Assembly (NCBI GenBank): GCA_036250195.1
Contig: JAVHZZ010000001.1
Coordinates: 381,717,907-381,781,906 of the forward strand
Source of the DNA: Mixophyes australis
Lineage: Eukaryota; Chordata; Amphibia; Anura; Limnodynastidae
DNA length: 64,000 nucleotides
Direction: 5' to 3'
Positions within the stretch are counted from its first letter, which is position 1. Each line of letters begins with the position of its first letter. Positions 62,801 to 64,000 of the stretch are shown piece after piece. The position numbers were made by a program, and so were the translations under genes. Under the pieces are notes generated by a model. The model did no database searches and had not been told where the DNA came from. It saw only the letters and a program-made list of their open reading frames with translations.

Positions 62801-63514
62801 CTTCTTCACAGGGAAAATGGGACTATTTGCTGTACTGGCTGTACGAATTAAAATCCCTTGTTGTAACAGCCTCTCAATAACAGGATATACCCCTAGTTCC
62901 ACCTCCGGTTTTAATGGATACTGTGGGATTTTTGGAGCTATCCTACCACTTTTTAGATTGACCATGACAGGGGCTACGTTTGCCATCAGTCCAGTGTCCT
63001 GTCCATCTCTGGTCCATAGGGAACCTGGTATTTCCAGCAACATCCCCTTTACTTGAGATGGACTTTGTTCTATAACAGGAGAGTGTAACATTAACCTTGG
63101 AGGGGTGTCCAATATGTCCTGTACCTCATGTGCAACCTTCTCGGGTATATCTAGGAACACACCATCTGAAGTACAGTATATGACACATCCCATTTTACAT
63201 AACAAGTCTCTCCCTAGCAAGTTAGTAGGAGCCGCTGCAGCCAAGAGAAACGAATGCTTAGTATGCAGAGGCCCGATAGTAACTTCAGCGGGTTTAGTTA
63301 GAGGATAATGTAACACTTTTCCCGTCACCCCCATAACTGGAATAGTTTTGCTGGTCACCTGTAGATTGAAAGGAGAGGTTATCACAGATCGGGCCGCCCC
63401 TGTATCTACAAGAAAAGTTTGTTTCCTGCCAGCTATGTCAACTATCATTGTTGGTTCTTCACTCTGACTCTCAGTTAACCTCACTGGCTGTAGACTACAG
63501 GTATGACCTGACCC
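59840..63514 (-). CDS. pol: pol of the endogenous retrovirus
   Basis: Read in the gag frame through the UAG at 63515-63517; ten codons later comes the GTG at 63484, from which residues are numbered (1,214). Protease DTGA is at 27-30 ('FLVDTGAARSVI'). RT has 'YRLVQDLRGINKVV' at about 234 and the YVDD active site at 340-343. RNase H has 'FYTDGSC' (D662), E703, 'IYTDSRYAF' (D724) and D793. Integrase has H873, H877, C907 and C910 of the zinc motif, catalytic D939, D997 and E1033, and a C-terminal GPY segment ('RWEGPYQVLLTS'). All catalytic residues are present. It ends three codons before the env frame. This layout and YVDD match gamma/epsilon-type retroviruses. Confidence 0.95.
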   Translation of the reverse strand, partial: GSGHTCSLQPVRLTESQSEEPTMIVDIAGRKQTFLVDTGAARSVITSPFNLQVTSKTIPVMGVTGKVLHYPLTKPAEVTIGPLHTKHSFLLAAAAPTNLLGRDLLCKMGCVIYCTSDGVFLDIPEKVAHEVQDILDTPPRLMLHSPVIEQSPSQVKGMLLEIPGSLWTRDGQDTGLMANVAPVMVNLKSGRIAPKIPQYPLKPEVELGVYPVIERLLQQGILIRTASTANSPIFPVKKSGGRGYRLVQDLRGINKVVESQFPVVPNPAVILMQIPPSASHFTVIDLCSAFFSVPLHPDCQYLFAFSYRGVQYTWTRLPQGFIDSPSIFSQALHDCLQSFQPHNGSVLIQYVDDLLLCSDSFMSCLHDTKLLLLHLSQTGHKVAKDKLQPCQTKVKYLGHCLTKGLRHLTTDRIEAIQHMTLPQSQKQIRTFLGMCGYCRSWIPGFSILALPLQELVSSSKPERVVHTEESEQAFFNLKDSLTRAPALGIPDYEKPFELFCTEADGCAAGVLTQKHGDASRPVAYYSAQLDNVARSLPTCLRSVAATALLVSKSEDVVLGHNSTIYTPHAVSALLNSAQTRHVSSARFTKWELALMAPSNITIKRCSTLNPATYLPYVSQETQRVGGEETLVDDELGKNTDMHDCMEHLNQTFTARPDIRDTPLENVDFTFYTDGSCHRQTETGELCTGYAVVDDQDVVEAEPLGPPHSAQVAELVALRRACELAEGKSANIYTDSRYAFGVVHDFGALWRLRNFTTAAGTPVAHSQHIKGLLTAIQLPRTVAVIKCKAHTFEEDPVSLGNNRADEAAKWAAGQPMTVSTETMMVFQTLDTQKLIEMQDLCSLQEKAVWKAKGCGQESSGLWRDGQGKPVAPRTYYPSLAEAAHGLTHLGKEGMCKLVRAYWCAPGFSSQAGKKAMSCLTCLRKNVGKTIPTEPSHIPPTDGPFQVIQIDYIQLPPCRNLKYVLVCIDVFSGWVEAYPAATNTAVCTAKKIVQDFVCRFGIPRIIESDRGTHFTGDVFQNMCKLMGISSRLHTSYRPQASGKVERANGTIKNKLGKIMAETGLAWPEALPLVLHSIRTTPRPPLNLSPFEILFGRQPHLIVSPQDDLKCNNEVTVQYLIRMSRQLKQQQQKLKMLSPGMPETNCHDVEPGDYVMIRNFLRSGCLTDRWEGPYQVLLTSTTSLKVAERDTWVHSTHCRRVHNPEKVQDKTQTDDIELSLVSLFRET

Positions 63515-63517
63515 CTA
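63515..63517 (-). promoter_or_regulatory. gag-pol readthrough stop (UAG)
   Basis: gag and pol are in one frame, separated only by this TAG, followed on minus by GGG TCA GGT. Gammaretroviruses have the same design, with UAG followed by G and a downstream structure giving readthrough of a few percent. A CTGTAG/CTACAG inverted pair lies about 15 nt downstream, but a convincing pseudoknot was not worked out. Confidence 0.75.
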
Positions 63518-64000
63518 GCGCTGACTATTATTTTCTCGCGCAGCATTAGCTGCTATAATATGCGCGGGTAGCTGTGTGTTCTCTTGCCTATGTGTGTTTC
63601 TCCGTGAAGGATACCTATATGATTCCCCCCTTGATGTTTCTTTCCTTGCTTCTGGACAGAATCTCCTTATGTGTCCCTCTTTCTTACAGCGAAAACATAC
63701 CATGGCCTTTTTACTTGAGTTGTATGCTTGGTATGATTGTGGTTGTGTGTGTATTCCTTCTAAAGCCTGAATACTCACCGTCATCAACCTATCACCTTTC
63801 TCTTCTTTTTTTCTAAAGATATTTTTGTCATGTTCCACAGCAGACTCCCTAAGAGAGTCTACTGTGATACCTCTCCAGTTAGGTAATGAGGTTTGTACCC
63901 TTGTTTTTAAATTTTCCCTAAGACCATCCATTAACACTCCTACAGCTACTTCCCTGTGATGTGGATCCTCTCTTATGTCAGTTACTCCGGTAAAGTGTGT
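63518..64000 (-). CDS. gag: gag of the endogenous retrovirus, C-terminal part
   Basis: The frame is open from the window edge at 64000 to the TAG. It starts within the capsid C-terminal region ('VGVLMDGLRENLKTRV', 'NWRGITVDSLRESAVEHDKN'), passes a charged linker ('IFRKKEEKGDR'), and has one CCHC zinc knuckle ('CFRCKKEGHIRRFC') near the end. One knuckle and the charged segment before it are as in gamma-type Gag. The N-terminal matrix and most of capsid are outside the window. Confidence 0.92.

Larger units (their letters stand above)
57158..64000 (-). mobile_element. endogenous retrovirus (gamma-type), 3' LTR to gag, cut by window edge
   Basis: From left to right on plus: 3' LTR, polypurine tract, env, pol, UAG, gag. 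pol (1,214 codons plus 10 readthrough codons) and env are free of stops and frameshifts, so this is a young or constrained copy. Integrase and RT type, gag/pol readthrough layout and a CWVC motif in Env point to the gamma/epsilon branch. 5' LTR, PBS, and most of gag are outside the window, so age and target duplication cannot be judged. Confidence 0.95.

Noticed and set aside
1..64000. CRISPR arrays, bacterial operons or phage genes
   Set aside because: No spacer-repeat structure or prokaryotic gene organisation; tandem arrays here have diverged or contiguous units and eukaryotic transposon context.

Overview
The window looks like vertebrate genomic DNA, most likely from a frog. It has no bacterial-style gene packing, long stretches are AT-rich and non-coding, and it carries repeats typical of anuran genomes: L2 LINE and tRNA-head/L2-tail SINE copies ending in ATG-type repeats, sushi-class Ty3/gypsy chromoviruses, Tc1, hAT and Harbinger transposons, a Penelope-like fragment, and a gamma-type endogenous retrovirus. 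Species assignment is inference from repeat families only. No complete host gene is visible; two short exon-like blocks (about 36.7 kb on minus, 44.2 kb on plus) are the only host-gene candidates.

Layout. 0-7 kb: mostly anonymous DNA with a tandem duplication, a broken SINE, one end of a non-autonomous hAT-like element and a MITE. 7-12.7 kb: a decayed sushi-type chromovirus on minus (gag, protease, RT, RNase H, integrase, chromodomain region, probable LTR), split inside RNase H by a 1.6 kb TIR transposon. 14-19 kb: two ends of a Tc1-like element about 4 kb apart, enclosing a solo LTR with a perfect 5-bp target duplication. 20.7-23.1 kb: a Penelope-like fragment, a perfect-register 100-bp satellite, a hAT-like end and an LTR-like repeat. 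23.7-26.3 kb: a decayed L2 LINE.

26.8-35.6 kb holds the best-preserved element: a very young Ty3/gypsy retrotransposon on minus with 1,807-bp LTRs differing by about four bases, a GGGC target duplication, a tRNA-Ser primer binding site, and a textbook -1 frameshift signal joining gag to pol. It is apparently disabled by one amber codon directly after the first integrase Asp. The pol frame runs on for about 214 codons into the 3' LTR through an Ala/Pro-rich CTG/CAG array.

36-53 kb: a SINE, a second decayed sushi element, a 2.4 kb non-autonomous hAT-like element with 8-bp target duplications and large minisatellites, a solo LTR carrying a SINE, a TIR element containing a hAT remnant with a BED zinc finger, and an L1/Tx1-like fragment. 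53.6-57.2 kb: a PIF/Harbinger-like transposon with a HARBI1-type transposase, a Myb/SANT-like protein and a MADF protein whose exons interleave with the transposase on the opposite strand. It is interrupted at 57,158 by an endogenous retrovirus that fills the window to its right edge. The 3' LTR, an intact env, an intact pol and the 3' end of gag are present, with gag and pol in one frame separated by a UAG as in gammaretroviral readthrough.

Overall this is a transposon nest, so most genes work as replication or transposition modules of individual elements rather than in a shared pathway. Element names rest on motifs recognised by eye; no database search was run.
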